Positions 6,665-7,497 of a stretch of DNA of 7,497 bases are shown here, in pieces. Positions within the stretch are counted from its first letter, which is position 1, and the number at the start of each line of letters is the position of its first letter. Source of the DNA: an uncultured Kiloniellales bacterium (lineage in GTDB: Bacteria; Pseudomonadota; Alphaproteobacteria; Kiloniellales; JAKSDN01). The stretch is taken from positions 1 through 7,497 of the forward strand of contig CALJXB010000042.1 of NCBI GenBank assembly GCA_937974415.1, written 5' to 3'. Both the position numbers and the translations under genes were made by a program. The notes beneath the pieces were generated by a model that was given only the letters and a program-made list of their open reading frames with translations, was not told where the DNA came from and did no database searches.

Positions 6665-7168
6665 TCAAATCCCGCGGTTCTGGCCTGCACCCGCGATGGA
6701 CCGTCGCACCCGGAGTTCGTGCCAGGTGAGGCCGACGACCACGACATCCCACAGGGTCAGCAGCGCAAGCAAGGGCCAGAAGTCGAGCGTCAGCTGATAG
6801 CACTGATAGAGGATCAACAAGCCAAGCGCGACCATGTAGACTGGATAGGCCCAGATCCGATTCCGCAGGATCATCACGACAAGGAAGAACTCGACGACGC
6901 CGTGGCTGAGAAGGTAAATCGTGGCCGCGGCCTTTTGATCGATCGAAAGTGACTCGGCCGCCCGCAACACCGCCTTGGCGACCAGATCGTTGGGATGCTC
7001 CAGCAATTCGTGCCGGGTCAAGGCCCGTGCCACCCGCACGATCGAGTCGCTCGAGGTCACGTGAAGCATGACGCCCGCGATCAGCTCGACCGCGCTGTGG
7101 ACCGCCTTCAAGATGAGGCTGTAGCGGAACACGCGGCTGATGATGGCTTCTAGGCGCCTGCCGTCCAT
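6665..7168 (-). CDS. DUF2127 family four-helix integral membrane protein
   Basis: 167 aa from ATG 7168. The protein follows the DUF2127 pattern: YSLILKAVHSAVELIAGV (16-33), ALTRHELLEHPNDLVAK (49-65), IYLLSHGVVEFFLVVMILR (84-102), WAYPVYMVALGLLILYQCYQ (106-125), and LLTLWDVVVVGLTWHELR (136-153). Hydrophobic segments near 17-37, 83-101, 106-124 and 131-149 give about four transmembrane helices with short ends. The conserved HEL, YLLSHG, WAYP, YQ and TWHE motifs are present. The function of the family is unknown. The frame extends upstream to 7351, but that part is Arg/Gly-rich and runs into the next gene's coding region. GAGGAG lies 13 bases before the chosen ATG, a distant ribosome site, and AAGGG lies only two bases before it. 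It is convergent with the cyclase gene and 146 bases downstream of the next minus-strand gene, so possibly its own transcript. Confidence 0.85.
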   Translation of the reverse strand: MDGRRLEAIISRVFRYSLILKAVHSAVELIAGVMLHVTSSDSIVRVARALTRHELLEHPNDLVAKAVLRAAESLSIDQKAAATIYLLSHGVVEFFLVVMILRNRIWAYPVYMVALGLLILYQCYQLTLDFWPLLALLTLWDVVVVGLTWHELRVRRSIAGAGQNRGI

Positions 7169-7314
7169 CGCCCTTGCGTCGCTCCTCGGTTCGCCTCTTT
7201 GAGACCCGGCGCCTCCACGGTGTCGCAGCGCGGGCGTCGATCGGCGCCGCCCATTTTCCTCCGGCGCGCGGCAAAACTCAAACGGCGGACGCCAGGGCCG
7301 GACCGTCGTTCCGA

Positions 7315-7497
7315 TCAGGCTTTCCAGTAGTCGTCGGGCGGCGGGCCCCAATCGGTCAGCATGCAGGAATAGACGGCGGTGTCGTCGAAGGGATAGGCGG
7401 CTTCCAGCTCCGGGGTCAGGCTGACGCCGAGGCCGGGCGCCGTCGGGCGGAGGAGCCGGCCGCGCTCGATCCGCGCTTGATCGCCCATCATCTCGGC
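7315..7497 (-). CDS. C-terminal fragment of a probable enolase-superfamily (mandelate racemase/muconate lactonizing type) enzyme
   Basis: The last 60 codons and stop of a gene that enters from the right edge. Read on the minus strand, the fragment contains IERGRLLRPTAPGLGVSLTP and then AAYPFDDTAVYS, ending in DDYWKA and TGA. The 'G.l..P..PGLGV.l.......YPF' arrangement is the usual C-terminal closing strand of mandelate racemase/muconate lactonizing enzymes, where the tail packs against the capping domain. The catalytic barrel residues lie outside the window, so the substrate cannot be told; a sugar acid dehydratase or a racemase would be typical. The reading is uninterrupted across the fragment with normal codon use. 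The family assignment rests on this tail alone and is moderate. Confidence 0.6.
   Translation of the reverse strand, partial: AEMMGDQARIERGRLLRPTAPGLGVSLTPELEAAYPFDDTAVYSCMLTDWGPPPDDYWKA

Noticed and set aside
7169..7351. N-terminal extension of the DUF2127 frame to 7351
   Set aside because: The extension is Arg/Gly/Pro-rich, overlaps the end of the enolase-superfamily gene, and the family pattern begins just after the ATG at 7168.
1..7497. CRISPR array, insertion sequence, prophage or toxin-antitoxin content
   Set aside because: I found no regularly spaced repeats, transposase motifs, terminal inverted repeats, phage genes or paired small genes on either strand.

Overview
The window is GC-rich bacterial chromosome with dense coding on both strands. 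Gene content and protein style (a short pyruvoyl-type phosphatidylserine decarboxylase followed by PssA, a LysM/Ig-like anchored protein, a LOG-family protein, and a SAM-cyclase-STAND-TPR fusion) suggest an alphaproteobacterium, perhaps of the Rhodospirillales. The lineage is inferred from gene content, not from a marker gene.

Left part (1-2211, all minus strand). Reading leftward there is a membrane-anchored protein with two Ig-like modules and a C-terminal LysM domain, then psd (phosphatidylserine decarboxylase proenzyme), then the first 34 codons of pssA (phosphatidylserine synthase), which runs off the left edge. psd and pssA overlap by one base (TGATG) and form the two-step phosphatidylethanolamine pathway: CDP-diacylglycerol + serine to phosphatidylserine to phosphatidylethanolamine. 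A 134-base gap with a plausible sigma70-like promoter separates the LysM gene from psd.

Middle (2212-3025). A 229-base divergent intergenic region holds an AT-rich -10-like site on the minus strand, a perfect 8-bp inverted repeat and a terminator-like hairpin on the plus strand. It leads into a LOG-family (TIGR00730) nucleotide phosphoribohydrolase gene on the plus strand.

Right part (3026-7497). After a 233-base gap comes a very large plus-strand gene (1113 aa). It fuses a SAM domain, a class III nucleotide cyclase domain, a STAND-type P-loop ATPase with a winged-helix-like region, and a TPR-rich C-terminal half. It converges on a minus-strand gene for a four-helix DUF2127 membrane protein. 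At the right edge, also on the minus strand, is the last 60 codons of what looks like an enolase-superfamily (mandelate racemase/muconate lactonizing) enzyme.

Most of the window is housekeeping or known-family material. I found no phage, insertion sequence, CRISPR array, RNA gene or clearly new system. The multi-domain cyclase, whose domain structure suggests ligand- or partner-gated cAMP signalling, and the inverted repeat upstream of the LOG gene are the parts most worth a second look.
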